Shown here piece by piece: positions 12,921 to 26,230 of a DNA stretch of 60,000 nt. The notes beneath the pieces are model-generated. The model saw only the letters and a list, made by a program, of their open reading frames with translations, made no database searches and was not told where the DNA came from. The number at the start of each line of letters is the position of its first letter. Within the stretch, counting starts at the first letter, position 1. Source of the stretch: Antedon mediterranea (Eukaryota; Echinodermata; Crinoidea; Comatulida; Antedonidae). The position numbers were made by a program, and so were the translations under genes. The DNA lies in assembly GCF_964355755.1 (NCBI RefSeq), contig NC_092675.1, positions 25,400,412 to 25,460,411 of the forward strand, in the 5' to 3' direction.

Positions 12921-13515
12921 CAGGCCCGTATGCAGCATTTATAATGGGGGGGTGCGAGCGAAGCGAGCAACAATGGCTGGGGGCCAGGGGGCCGGCAAGG
13001 GTCATGGTCCAGGGGCCAAAGGCCCCGGCAAAATTTGCGTTATTTGATGTTCTAAAGACTGATTTAAGGCTCTTTGTTGTGGCTTGGGCTAGTTGAACGA
13101 TGGACTCCAGAACTTAACGCTTTCATGATGTTTAGGCGCCGTATTCGATAGTGTCTGTATTTCCAGACACGTCTTTACCGCCGGTAAAGTTGTCTGTATT
13201 TCCAGCAAACACTTTACCGCATACCGCGTACATGAAGCGCTAAGCTATTGCTTGTCGTTACATGATCGACTGCGCATGTTTTACATCGAGTTTGTAGTCA
13301 GTTCAGATTCAGTAATTTAATTACCGGTATTTTTTCATTTTATATTAACATATTTTTGTTTGTATACCATTGATAATGTAAATTTTGTATATATATAATG
13401 ATATTGTCTTTAGTTAAACAAGACAAGAAAAAATACAAACCGAGGAAATAGTGGACCTTTTGGGACTTGGAGGGGTGCGTTTGCACCCAACGCAACCCCC
13501 CTGGATACGGGCCTG
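12921..13515. mobile_element. TIR DNA element with CAGGCCCGTATSCAG ends
   Basis: The left end CAGGCCCGTATGCAG (12921) matches the reverse complement of the right end, CAGGCCCGTATCCAGGGGGG (ending 13515). The flanks are both TATAT, a possible 5-bp duplication, though the AT-rich context makes this weak. The interior is much more GC-rich than its surroundings, with GCGAGCGAAGCGAGC and GGCCAGGGGGCCGG-type runs near the left end and internal repeats GTCTGTATTTCCAG at about 13154 and 13191. No transposase ORF remains. The plus-strand ORF that crosses the right end is a chance frame. Confidence 0.7.
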
Positions 13516-14008
13516 TATATTAACCAACTTTAGTAAAATTAGTATAAACAGAGAGTTAAAAACTAACATGACTAGGTACTCTATACAGTACAACTATATT
13601 TCAATCCTTGAGGGCAGTGTTGATTTAATCTAAATACAGATGTATCATTTCAACATAATTAAATTATATATTCTAGCTAGCGGCAGATAATTTCAATTGT
13701 TATATATCAGAAACAATACATAATTTATATTCTGTAAACGTTTCTTTTCTATAATTACTACTCATGAAAACTCTTAATTTCACAATCATTTTTTACAAAA
13801 TTGTGGATATTTAAAAATTAAAACCTTTACCTATTATTAAATTCAATTTTCTACCCTTCTAATTGGTTACTGATTGTCACTTATTCCATATGTTGCTACA
13901 CCATCTATCCACTTCTTCCGGTCTTGCGTCTCTAAGCCGATTTCATGCTTTCTCTACCACATCTTTTCACATCACCATTGCCCATCACTTTAATAATTAA
14001 AGTTCTCC
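13516..14008. other. Non-coding AT-rich sequence
   Basis: Nothing recognised up to the LINE insertion. Confidence 0.4.
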
Positions 14009-14612
14009 TATATATGCCAAAGCAAACTCAACATCAGAGGAGGGACAGAGGAAGATGTTAAATGAAGGATTGGGAAAGCACAGGTGGCTTTCAATATACT
14101 AACAAAAGTATGGAAGGCAAGATACATCAGCACAGAAACAAAGATCAAAATATTCAACTCAAATATCAAATCAGTACTGTTATATGGATCAGAAACATGG
14201 AGAACTACTAATCAAATAATAAAAAAAAGTGTTCATCAATAAATGTCTGAGAAGGATTCTCAGAATATGGTGGCCAGAAAAAATAAGAAATGAGGATCTC
14301 TGGGTTAGAACTGGACAAGAGCCAGTGGAAATTGCAATTAGCAGAAGGAAATGGAATGGTCACACACTAAGGAAACCAAAACACAACATAACTAGGCATG
14401 CCCTAACATGGAATCCCCAAGGAAAACGAAAAAAAGGACGCCCAAGGAACACATGGAGGAGGGAACTGGATAAGGAGGTGAAGGATGCTGGCTATAACTG
14501 GACAGAGGTGGAAGGAATTGCCCAGAACCGTGTCAGATGGAGACGTGTAGTTGATGGCCTATGCACTGCTAGGTGTAACTTAAGGCTTAAGTAAAGTAAG
14601 TATATATGCCAA
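14009..14612 (+). mobile_element. 5'-truncated RTE-type LINE with 12-bp target-site duplication
   Basis: TATATATGCCAA occurs at 14009-14020 and again at 14601-14612, exactly flanking a 580-bp insert (14021-14600) that ends in a short TAAG-type tail. The insert encodes only the C-terminal part of an RTE-clade reverse transcriptase. Both the duplication and the truncation are those expected of target-primed reverse transcription. Confidence 0.85.
14042..14594 (+). pseudogene. C-terminal fragment of RTE-type reverse transcriptase
   Basis: Frames joined by eye read GGTEEDVK-stop-RIGKA…AFN…KVWK, then SVLLYGSETW, then after a one-base slip in an A-run (14221-14228) the long open frame from 14229. 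That frame has RRILRIWWP, NGHTLRK, a GKRKKGRPRNTWRRE motif and RVRWR…VDGL, ending at a TAA. These are hallmark positions of the region downstream of the polymerase domain in RTE/BovB-like LINEs. The internal TGA and the frameshift mean it is dead. The catalytic polymerase motifs and endonuclease are absent. Confidence 0.85.
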
Positions 14613-17176
14613 GCGTTAGATTTTCTGATTTTCACAGAGTTTAATAATTATTTGATTTACTGATGCTAATGTTTGCAACAATTTTTGTACAAATTGAAAT
14701 GCTCCAATTCTGATTTCTTACAGACACCAGTCTCCATTTATGCAGGGTTTTTCATTGAAGAACAAGACTGATTTCTTAATCAGATTCCTTAATGTAAATC
14801 TAATACCTTTACATTCACTTTCAAAATCTACACATATTTAACACACATCCTACTGATGTTTTAATAAGAATTTTTGAAGTTTCAACATGGTTTTTATGTT
14901 TTCTAATTTGGAAACTTTCATTTTGTAGATTTGTACTCAAGAAGCCAAGATTGTTAATAAAGGGTTTTCTGAATCTTTTCAACCAGATAAAACATTAATA
15001 GGCAAGGAATAGCTAAACAATTAAAGATAAAAAAGGGAAAGTAAACTACAGTATTTTACTCCACTAACGTTTACTACAGTAGGTAACACTATCACTGTTA
15101 TATCCATAAAATATCTCAATTGAATCAACTATGAATATACTTGTAATCACTTTTAAATCTAATTCGAACAGGTAAACATTTATCTTTTAACTACAAATTA
15201 AAAATGTATTTCTAATGTTTTCGAAATGCTTAGCATAAAAAAAAGGATTTTATTCATTGACAAAATGATTTCATATGGCAGGATAATATCAACTTCAACA
15301 AAAGCACAAATTTATTCCAAATCATGATTGATAACTTGTTTTTTTAAATGTAAAACACTGATTGCATTCTATGGTACAGATTATTTCTATCTATGAACAT
15401 GGAAATACGAAATGAAATGCATGATTGAATCCAACAAGGGATACAGCAGTAGTGATAGCCCAGAAAATATGACCCATCTAGTATAGAAAGTTTTAAGATA
15501 ATAAGAATGTCTGATTGTTAAATGATTAATAGTTATTTGAAATAATTACTGAGACAGAACCATTTCATTAAAATTATGTTCTGTAGAAGTGAATACTACT
15601 ACAATGCTCAAGGCACTATTTAAATAATATCTGAAACTACTCACTGTGGAATTTAAATACAGGAGAACTGCAGATAAGTTAAATTTCTGTGCAAGTATAC
15701 ACTACCTACATAGGAGTTTCTGTATAATTTTATTTTAAAGGTAGGATAGTCTCCCTTCCATACCATGACTCTTGTCCACACTACACTCCACAAGAGTCCC
15801 TTACCTCTATATTATCACCTTTCTTCTTCATAACCCCCTTCCCATCTAAACAACATCCTCCCTCCTAGATATTCCTCAAGACTTAGTTTTGATATACAAT
15901 CCCAATTATTTTCAGTTTTCAATCTTTAAACATACCTATAACGCAGCCCCTATAATATTCACACCTTGCCTGGAAATTATGCAATCGATAATGAATGGTA
16001 ATCTCAGACTAAGGTATATTATATCAGTAGTCACTGTAATGTAAGCCATTTAAGTCCCATTATGAAATGCTTACATCGTATTCTCTTTAGATTTATGCAC
16101 AAAACAAGACAGAATAAATTCTATCGTTTTTTGCAAGATAACATTTGAACTAGTATTTCAATTGACAATTAGACATTCAGAAAAAAATGTAATTACTGTA
16201 TTTAATTATAGGTTTTACATATTACATTGACCATTTTATAGTAAGATTAAAAATAGTTTATGTTAAAATCCAGTTATATTAGAACATTTTATTTAAAATT
16301 TTTTAATATAACCGAATTTAATATAAATCTAAAATGTGTAATAAGAACTCAAATGTAGTAACCGAGTTGCAACAGGAACTTAAGCATAGAAGTTTAGAAC
16401 AATTCGCCATTTTTCAGGGAAATCAAGAAGAATTTATATATAAAGTGGTCTTGACTAAGTAATTTGTTTTAAAAGGTTAAGAAAACTGTTTTTGAGTATA
16501 TTTTGTGTATTGTCAGCATTAAATTTCAAATATGTATTAATAGAAAATATTATTGAATAAAGTTTCTGAAAGGAAAAAAAAAACAACAAAACAAATGTTT
16601 TTTATTTAAAGTAAAATTACCCTTCAAAATAATTAGCCTAGAAACATGTTTATTTTTTTCAAATAATGTATTAACTTCAGTTGTACATAGAAGCAATATA
16701 AGACAGGTCTCAAACACATGCCTCTTATCTTACAGTTCAATTCACTTTACTACATTCCCACTCACTTTATCACACTCCTACGTTATTTTAATGGAAAAGG
16801 TACAACAGCCTTAACGCATTGGGAAAACTAGAAGGTGCCCAGCACAAATGGCACGAGTATGATCAGTCTCATTTTTTTAGGAGAAAAAAAGTACTACTAA
16901 TATTAATATAATATTACTATAGGAAACACATCAAGGGTAAGTTAATTTTATGTACTTTTATACTGCCTCATGAGGCCACCTTACATTAACAAAATAAGAT
17001 TAACTGATGAAGTGAAAGTTACATATCCTTTTAAAAGATAAAATTTGCTATCTTCTTGACCCAATTTGTAAGCATGTTATGTTAAATAAATATAATCCCA
17101 TTGCTAATATTATATTTCCTTAAAAATTAAATATAAAGTACATATTACATCATCTGTTAAAAATCAAACTTTTTTC
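14613..17176. other. Non-coding AT-rich sequence
   Basis: No supported gene, RNA or clear repeat. Confidence 0.45.
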
Positions 17177-17682
17177 TTTTTTTTCAATTTAAGAATGCTA
17201 AACTTTGAAGGTTCTCCTGAGACAAGTAACAGTCCCAGTGCCAAATTTGGTTTAGAATACTACTGAACAGGACAACTATATAAATAAGTGAACAGTTTTT
17301 AAAAATAAATAGCGTAGTAGTTATGTAGCTCAACAATAAAACATGAAACAAAGTAACACAAGCAAAGAGCAAAAGGTTTGACATACTGCAGACAAAAGAA
17401 CATTGCATTCAAGTTTGTTGTACACCATTTTTTTTTTCAATTTAAGAATGCTAAACTTTGAAGGTTCTCCTGAGACAAGTAACAGTCCCAGTGCCAAATT
17501 TGGTTTAGAATACTACTGAACAGGACAACTATATAAATAAGTGAACAGTTTTTAAAAATAAATAGCGTAGTAGTTATGTAGCTCAACAATAAAACATGAA
17601 ACAAAGTAACACAAGCAAAGAGCAAAAGGTTTGACATACTGCAGACAAAAGAACATTGCATTCAAGTTTGTTGTACACCATT
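17177..17682. repeat. Apparently perfect 253-bp direct tandem duplication
   Basis: Bases 17177-17429 and 17430-17682 are two adjacent copies, starting at a T-run followed by CAATTTAAGAATGC and ending GTTGTACACCATTTTT. I found no differences by eye, and the antisense frames translate identically (74 codons each). It is either very recent or an assembly artefact. The short minus-strand frames inside are not supported as genes. Confidence 0.9.
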
Positions 17683-20600
17683 TTTGAAACACTGGAACAA
17701 TACAATATTTTGATATGGTATATATGTGTAAGTATTTACTTATGATGACCATTCGTTGGTATGGTGGTATTAATATATTATGGCTAAAATAATTATTTCA
17801 CACTTTTTGTTTGCCATCCTTCATTGCGGTTCCCATTCTGAAGCGATCACCTTGATTTTACACATTACATTTACAGAATCGTTTAGCCTAACTGCACACA
17901 TTAGTATTAAACAGATTATTCAACCTGTGTTGGTACTTTAAATTAAGCTTTTTAATGCATCAACCTTGATGTTAACAGCACAGTTTGTGTTACATTAATT
18001 TTGAATTCATTAAGCATTTAACTGGTTACAATTTCGCATCAATTCTTGTCAGGTTTTATTAAGTTTGTTCTTTTTTTTCCTTGTTAACTGGGCTAGTTGT
18101 ACATTTTTCTACAGGATTTTGTTAGGTTGTACTGTTGTACGGTTGTGTATAATGGCAATCCATGCTAATTCTTCTGTAACCAAAAACAATTCGAAAGAAT
18201 GAAGATTGGTTTTTACTTGTTACTTGACAAGTAATCTTCTAATACTTTATACAGAATTTATTTTTGTACACAAATATATTCCATTTTTTTTCCCAAACAA
18301 ATCTTTTGAAATCAAGTTAATGACCATCATCTATGTTGGTTGTTTCTTCACCTTGGGTTTCAAATGTTTGTATCAAAGATTTAATATAATCAGTAAATAA
18401 ACATTACTAAAAAAACATAAATTGTAAAATAAGCTGCTTTGATGTTGAGATTATTTCAATGTTATTCAAGGATCTGGGATCAACCCTTTGAATGTTTTCT
18501 AAATTAAAAAAGTAACTAACCTGTGTGTGATTCTTCTTTTCTTTGAAAAATGCTACTTTAATAATCATAAGAATCAAAATAATTCATGTAACAAAAAGGA
18601 TGTTATTCACAATTAATGACATTTATACTTTTATACAAAATGTAAATTCAAAACATAAATATGAAGATATATATTCCTAAACTTCTGCATGCTACAGTAG
18701 TTACCATGCAAATTTGTCACTCAACTATCAGTTGAAAATAAAATATCATGCTGGTGCAATTGAACAGTGTAAAAAATCACAGATATTAATAAGTTCCATG
18801 AATCTTGATGATTTTTAAGTGTTAATTGTCTACATAAATTTCAGTCAAGGAAATCTCTACAGAGATAAAAATTGCAAAATCACGGATACAAAAAAGAAAC
18901 TGAAGAAAACGTTTTTTCTACTTTGTCTAGTGGGAGACGTGAAGGTCCAGTTTTTTATACCCAGTCAATATTTATGTCATTTAAAAATTCTAAATTAGAG
19001 GTCTGGAGAATTTAATAACGCTAACTCATGCAATTATGACAGCCATAGCAGATTTTAATTAAAAAATTGACCTAATTAAAAGCACAAAGGTAAATAAGAC
19101 AGGCCATCCCTAGTCATTTGGTGATAGCAACCGTCATCGTAAGATCCCTTCCTACTTGCGTTTTCCCCTGCTTCAAAATGACAACTTAATTAGATTTTAT
19201 AAGACAACACTATATAGTGATACAAACAAGATTTCAAGCATTTTCTCACAAAACCCAAAAGTTCAATTGAAATTCCTTTAATTATTCATACTATGTCACT
19301 GTATTAATCTTTAAAATATGTTTTACTGTGTTGTATGAAAGAATAATCTTGAACCCGAGAATTGTTGGTAATATTATTGTTATTACTGGGATTAGCAACT
19401 AGTTTTTGTGTAGGAGAAACATGATGAAAGAATAAACATACAGTACCTTGAAAAATTACAATAATGAAAATTAAAGTGATTCATAAAGTAGGACAGGCGC
19501 AGAATATTTTAATCGCTAGATTAAATGTCAATGGTATTAACAGGCACGAAAAGCATAGGGTCTGTGGTTTGACCGTTTCCTGTGTTCACACATAAAGAAC
19601 ATGCCGCTCAAGAGTCTTGAACACGGACCAGAAAAGTAGAAGTAACCCTGGCCCTGGAGTGTAGATTGAGAACTGAAAGATATACTATGTAGTTCTACAA
19701 TGATAATAACTACACTCAGCTACAGTGGATATTATGATTAGAAGTGTAATATTTGCAATGATATTCAAAAAAATATGCAAATACTACCAAACTTGCAACC
19801 AATCAAAGTATGAGAATGAATTGCTCATTAGCTCTGGTATGGACTATACTATTATCCGACGGGGGTGTAATATTTTAATGTATATTACTGTTCTTTTTTT
19901 CATAATGTAATGTTGGTTTACACAATCTCACACTAATAAATCAGTTGAAGCTAAAGTGAAAGTTTGAATGCGACAAAACATTTTTTTTCTGATTATGAGA
20001 TCATTTTGAAAAAAAAAGAGCACACATCTATGTTTTTATTATCATTCAGCCTTCTAATCCTAAAAAAGTTGAACTTAACCCTCTAAACAAAAACCGAGAC
20101 TGTAATAAAAGAAATTTGATTTTTGTATGAACTGAAAAGTGTACAGGTTGTAAATAACATAATTAAAGATTACATGAATGGACTCTTTACAATATAAAAA
20201 GCTGATTTAATATATAATTTTCTAACTAACCACAAATCAATTAATCTTCAAACAATTAATTATAGCATTATTTTATCATACTTTCCTTTTACAGAACATT
20301 TTCAAATGTCACTTTGATGTACTGTAACATCATTTACTATCACATTGTAAAATCTCAAATCAATTATTTCAATTCTTTTCTAGAGTTGCGTTTCATCAGT
20401 CCAGCAATCATCAACTATCTTTTAATGTTTAAAAATACATACAATTTAGTGTAATGATAAAATGAATACCCTAAAGCCATCAACAAAATCTAAACTTAGT
20501 ATCAAATCAATTTCATTTTCAATTCATAATGTTCTACCTTATTTAAATACAATGTAAATATATCTGGTTAAGTTTATAATTTAAATTAGTTAATTTTTTT

Positions 20601-21513
20601 TATCCAGTTATCAGCTTATTTTTTTTTTTGCACTATTTTAAAATCATTTTCAAAATATCACTGCAATATAAAAATAAATGAATGATTCCACCGAACTTTC
20701 GAGTTAAAATAACTATAGTGAGGCATTTAATGGCATTAATTAACTGCCTTAAAATGTGACATGTTACGAGAAATATAAGAATAAAAGCAATAAAAGAGGT
20801 TTTAAAACAGTTGTCTAATATGAGAAGAAATGGATTTTAGGGACATAAACCCTTTGTTGAAAATGTTTACGATTTTTTAACAGTAGTATACTGTTAGCTC
20901 TTCACAGGCCATATGAAATGGCACTTACAGGCTGGATTTGGAATACAAGCCAACTGTTGAGAACTGAGGTAAATAGAATGTGACAAATATCAGAACATGC
21001 CTTAATAATATTACATTATAAAATCACAAAGTTAGTAAAATCTGTTGCATACTTTATACTTTGAATAAAAAATATATTAAAACCCCTTAAAATAGTGATA
21101 TCTCAAATTAGCCAATTACATCATAGCTTGAATCACTGCAGCAGAATAATGTTCCTTGGATTATATCATTATTGCAAATGTCTACAGACGATCGACCGAA
21201 TGTATTTCTGTAATGAATGTCTGGAATTAGTTGATGCGGAATGCTGTAACTTGTCAACTATCCTTCGTATTGATCGTACATTATGATTTATGATATGGCA
21301 GGCTAATAATTTGACACAGAATTTCATTATTTAACTCTTGTCAGGTTTTCTCTTTCATTTAGGTTTTAACAAGATAGTCAAAATGTGCATACTTTAAAGA
21401 CCCTAGCCATACAATATCTCAGCCTATACATTCACCAAGTGTATACTTAGCATATTTATTCGACCAGCTTAATTTGTACCTGCCAACCAACTTGTTGACA
21501 CCCCTACCCTATA
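17683..21513. other. Non-coding AT-rich sequence
   Basis: No supported gene. Frames such as 18206-18400 and 21095-21286 lack splice context and family motifs. Confidence 0.45.
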
Positions 21514-22524
21514 TTAAAGGAAAGGAACACCCTGGGCTAAATGTGCCACTGTGCTTATAGATAAATGTAATAAAAACATGATTACAATGGTTCAAGGTAC
21601 AATAGTAAGCAATTTAGTTAAATAATAGACTTTTAAACGACAAAATATCGGAAATTGAACAGCGCCATTTTGACAGGTTAAGAGCAATTATATGACGTCA
21701 GATTAGGTGGACGCATTCAAGCAAATCCAAGCGCCCATCGTCTTAGTACAGCATTTCAATATGGAAGTGCGGGATATAACCATAAATAAAATCAATTAAA
21801 TAGCCTAACATACCTAATATTTTCGGAATATGGCTTGGAGTTTTTATAATTCAAAAAAATTGGAACCAGAATATACAGAAAGAGAGTTAGTTTTGCATCG
21901 TGCTGATGAGGAAAAAAGAAGAGAAGAAGAACATTCTCGAGCATAACAAGTCGTCGAAGAATGGTGTACTTTCGGCCAGTGTATCTGTACTGTATGCCTT
22001 AGTAGGCCTAGAACTCGTGTTGAACGAAAATAAAGTAGACACTGCATCGTCAACCAACAGCCTCCGTTTGCCAGTTAATTCCCCTACCAAATCCCGTTTC
22101 AAACAGCTAGGCAATAAAAGTAACAATAGATTAACAATAGCTGAAAGATTTACGAATTGGCTTGCAGAAGAAAAGATCGATCGAAGGTTTGTTTACCAAG
22201 CCAGCGCATGCTCATACCGTGTCATCGCCGTCCTGCATGACCGCATGTCGCGTTATTAGCCAATCATATTAGCGGATTCGCTTAGCCAATAGAAGCGCTG
22301 AATGCAACCGCGAATCTTAAAATTTTCGTCGGCCGTATCTGACGTCACAAACAGGCTGCCATGAGCACAAGATGGCGATTTTCAAATGTCTTGATAACAG
22401 CTTTAAAATCCTGTTTACTAGAAAACTACAAATCCGATTTAAACATAAATTGTGCTGAATATTAAGTTGGTAGGGTTACTTTTATAATAGTTAGGTAAGA
22501 TATTAGGGTGTTCCTTTCCTTTAA
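21514..22524. mobile_element. 1-kb DNA element with perfect 20-bp inverted ends bordered by TTAA
   Basis: TTAAAGGAAAGGAACACCCT at 21514-21533 is perfectly inverted at 22505-22524. Inversion continues imperfectly inward: GCGCCATTTTGA with TGACGTCA-like words at about 21662-21700, mirrored by TGACGTCA and ATGGCGATTTTCA at about 22340-22385. If TTAA is the target, the element proper is 21518-22520. It is more GC-rich than its flanks. The centre holds a decayed plus-strand coding relic. TTAA borders suggest piggyBac, while the termini and CRE-like words also resemble ISL2EU/Harbinger-associated repeats. I do not choose. Confidence 0.75.
21830..22259 (+). pseudogene. Decayed ORF inside the TTAA-bordered element
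   Basis: From the ATG at 21830 the frame reads MAWSFYNSKKLEPEYTERE, a charged Glu/Arg helix, a stop, then EEWCTFGQC…CLSRPRTR and another stop. A second frame (21900-22259, 119 codons) stays open. The W-C-x3-C…C pattern faintly recalls the zinc-binding P2X7-C-terminal-like domain carried by some invertebrate transposons, but the match is weak. In-frame stops show it is not intact. Confidence 0.3.
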
Positions 22525-23839
22525 GCTGTTTGTTGCCGCAGAACTAATTACACATGTTCATAATTCAAGACGTCTTCAAATATGTTCACAAATGTAAAAA
22601 ATATGTTTCAAATTTACCTCTCGCTTTTCTATTAACAAAATACGTAAAACAAAACCGAATAATCTGGAAAATATAAGCTAAATTGATTTCATATTCTAAA
22701 AGTGTTGATGTAAATCTATAATACTAAATTAATTTACTGTCTAGCATATTATGAAAAAATGTTAGATATGCAATAGATTTAAAATCTAATCTTGACTATG
22801 CATAACTGCTTAACTTGCAATTTAAAATAATATTGACATATCAATAACATTTTAGCAATCATGAAATTTTAATTTTTATAAAATCGATGTAATGTCATTT
22901 TATTAAATGCTTTTGCATATTATGCATAAAAAGTAATGTTATTTTTAATTATTTAACACTGTACTATAACACTAATGTGAAAAGTAATATAATACTAAAC
23001 AAATTATTTTCTATAAATTACAGTATAACATAATACCATAGGATGTGTATATAGTGAGTTATAATATAAAATAATTTTACTATTACAATTATACTATTCA
23101 CTAAGACAATGTGTAGTACAGATTTCTAGTTTCAGTTTATTGAAATAACAAATTATACTATTTAAATACAATTTTAAGGGCTTTCAACTTTAGGTGTAGA
23201 AAATACTATTCCTGACATATAAAAGAAAAGTTAAATTTGAGATGAAACTTAACATTGGACTATTTAAAAGGTAAATATTAATCACATTAACTTGGCTTTT
23301 CTGTGAATATCTTGACATGTGATTCTACACAGCACTATCTAATATTGTCTGAGAAAGTAAAGATCTACTACAACAACTCTCCCATGGCCTCTGCTATAGG
23401 AAGTTTCTAAGTAACAGATAAGCACAATGATTAGTGGCTTGTAATTGGTCAAAAGATAGTAGAGATCCTGGTTGGTAGTTTATGTCACATGATTTCGCTT
23501 CACTTTTACAGTCTATTGCAAATTAAGTTGATAGTTGATACTTTAAATTTAACCTCATATGATCATGTGTAAGTTGTAATTTAATAAAAAATCAATGTAC
23601 CATTTTTTAACTGGTTAAGATATCTACTACATTCAGTTACTAAATATAACCTATAAGACTTATTTGTATAAGCTACATTTTTTCTGTGAGCAGGCCTTCT
23701 ATCATACCGAAATTGGTTTTATAGAAAGACTTTATATTTCAAAACTAAAAGCAACAGAATGAGTATAGATGCACTATAGAAATGTAACAATGGATATATT
23801 TTGGTACATGTATTTTTACAAGAAAAAAAAGGTGCAGTC
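22525..23839. other. Non-coding AT-rich sequence
   Basis: No supported gene, RNA or clear repeat. Confidence 0.45.
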
Positions 23840-23973
23840 CCATACCTTATCTCGCTTCTAAATGAATAATATTAATAATAATATTTAGAATATGTAAATA
23901 TCCTTGTAATTCAGTTTTGGCTGCGATGACGATATTTGAAATAAATGAAATGAAATGAAAAAAAAAGAAATGA
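23840..23973 (+). mobile_element. CR1/L2-like LINE 3' tail, plus orientation
   Basis: A short unique segment ending GTAATTCAGTTTTGGCTGCGATGACGATATTTG runs into AAATAAATGAAATGAAATGAAA. This is the characteristic 3' end of a CR1/L2-type LINE with a pentamer tail. No coding part is retained. Confidence 0.5.
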
Positions 23974-24644
23974 CAACTTATGATTGTGTAAACAAGATGG
24001 TGTCAATGATAACTTACTGTACATAGGTCACCATAACACAATCAGATATGCTGTAACAAAACAATGTAATCAACCAAGCAAACAGCGATACAATTTAGAA
24101 AATATAATGGGCTTCATGACATCACGCAAATCACACCCTAGAGTAATCACAAACGGGTTAATAGACGCGCACATTACCGTAGCCACTGTGAAATCAGAAA
24201 GCTGATACAAAAACACTCATTATAGTACAAATTGCAAAATTTCCATGATCGTGACCTGTTCTTAAGTACAACATTTCCATCCATTCCATATCGTTTGTAG
24301 ATACTAGGATACTCAAACATCTTTGGGGCATACAGTATAAGATAAAATAAATATAAATTACATTAAAAAACAGTTGGTAAAACTATTAAAACTATAAAGA
24401 CGGTGATATCAGGTTTAGCATTTGTCAAATTCAATCTGTCCACAATTTTAATTATTAAATGTTCAAAAAGAAAATGATGATAAAAGAGCATAGAGGAAGG
24501 TTAAGTCATACAGAAGTACAAGTGCTATCCCATGTGCTATTAAAATGTGACTTATTAATATTAGTCATGTAAAAGTTTGAATTTAGTACAAGTGACATAC
24601 CATGATTAAATGTTTTTATAGTCAGTTACGATTGACAGAGGTTG
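23974..24644. other. Non-coding sequence
   Basis: No supported gene. An open frame at 23984-24205 has no recognised motif. Confidence 0.4.
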
Positions 24645-24825
24645 TTATAAATGATGATGACGAATAACTCATTGTTCTTATTACTCAGCAAATTGATGTA
24701 GCATACGAATACGAAAGAACATATTCTTACAGGTAATGTTTCCGTTATGAATGATGATGACGAATAATCGCACTCATTGTTTTCTTGTTACTCAGCAAAT
24801 TGTTTACAATACTCTTACAGGTAGT
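24645..24825 (+). repeat. Diverged 100-bp tandem duplication
   Basis: ATGATGATGACGAATAA at 24651 recurs at 24751. Each copy is followed by an ACTCATTGTT…TTACTCAGCAAATTG stretch and closes with TCTTACAGGTA (about 24725 and 24813). Several substitutions and indels separate the copies, so this duplication is older than the one at 17177. Confidence 0.65.
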
Positions 24826-26007
24826 AATAAATATTGTATAAGCATATTTTACTTGTATAAGTTAGAACAGATGCCTGCCATTTTTAAAAATCCCTTCTAC
24901 TTACTTTCCTCAATTGCTAATGAGTATAGCGCCATTGCAAACGGAAGACACTCTATACAAAATGTTATTTTGCAGATCCTAATGGATTCATTAATTTATC
25001 TGTGCACAGGGTATTGGGAACAGTTTGCTACAAAAACCAGACCTATATTTTGATAGTATACAGCTTGTCGAGTATTATGAAACGGTTTCATTATCTTTTA
25101 GGTTATCAATATTTCACTTTTAAAAGTCTGAATTATCTAATTAAGAACAAAATATAATAATAAATTAAAAGATGAAAAATAATTTAAGCTTTATAGAAAA
25201 TAAAATGCTTGATGTTCAAGATTTCAAACATGGATCCTTTTAAACATTAAGCAATAACTACTATACCTAGTCTAAAGGGAATAGAAAAGTTTCAATCTCA
25301 GTAAAATTTTTAATTTTCCAAAAAATGATTTGTTGCCTCTCTTACTATACCATTCCCAAGCACTTAGGCCTGTTTCTATAAGGCAATTAAAGAATTAAAA
25401 GTTTTAAAATAGTATTTTGAAAAAAAAAACACATCACAAAGAAGAACAAGTCTTATATCAGTTTTAAAAACTCCAAATCGATTCCCAAAGCCTCAATCGA
25501 CAGGTACGTAAACATTACATACTGTAATTTGTACTTATGATGTACTGTACCATGAAAAATCCAAATGATTTATTAATAATTAATCAGAGATAGATTATTC
25601 ATAAGCTTAAAATGGCATTTTCATTGATGCAAACCAGATTTAGAAACAATCAGACCTGCTGAAAATCATCCACTAAAGATTGTAAACCTACATAATAATC
25701 CATAGATTTAATTTAACTAAACTGATATTAACCCATGGTTTACATGTAGGCCTAGTATAATATACGCAGGGAGTGTTAATGTATTTCTGTACACATGGAA
25801 GAATTTCAATCATATTTCAATTTTGCCTTGACAGATTGCATAATCTTTCCTATAATTCATACTGTCTTGAAATGGAAAAATGAAATTGTTTTCTCAATGT
25901 ATACATTTTAAAATATTTGCAGATTTACATAATTTCTAAAAGCTGCAAATAAAAAAAATGGAACGTATTTAATTTGAAACAATATTCAAATATTATGGTA
26001 TATATAA
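24826..26007. other. Non-coding AT-rich sequence
   Basis: No supported gene. The 100-codon frame at 24751-25053 starts inside the tandem duplication and shows no family motif. Confidence 0.4.
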
Positions 26008-26230
26008 TAAGAACTTTTGATTTGATTTAAATTTATTTGGAAAATTATTATAAAAATACATACAAAGTGATGACATTAATGACTGAGATTACCGAGAAAT
26101 ACATTATAGAAGATTTTCCAGGATAACCCAAAACGTCTGTCTGTTGGCAGATTTGAACAAACCATTATCACAACAGCCATCTAACAATCCAATTAGCTGG
26201 TTCGCCTCCCAAAATCATCAACGACTAAGA
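26008..26230 (-). mobile_element. LINE 3' end fragment, minus orientation
   Basis: On the minus strand a moderately GC-rich segment (including GATGGCTGTTGTGATAATGG) leads into AAATAAATTTAAATCAAATCAAA, a typical CR1/L2-like tail. There is no ORF. The boundary at 26230 is approximate. Confidence 0.45.

Noticed and set aside
13451-13633. Small plus-strand gene
   Set aside because: It crosses the right terminus of the CAGGCCCGTA element and has no family resemblance.
17184-17661. Two identical 74-codon minus-strand genes
   Set aside because: Identity comes from the tandem DNA duplication. The peptide has no domain, and the copies share one low-complexity frame.
21900-22259. Intact 119-aa gene in the TTAA-bordered element
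   Set aside because: The more protein-like frame (MAWSFYNSKK…) is a different one and carries stops. The 119-codon frame is probably a by-product.
24751-25053. 100-codon plus-strand ORF
   Set aside because: It begins inside a degenerate tandem duplication and shows no recognisable domain or signal.
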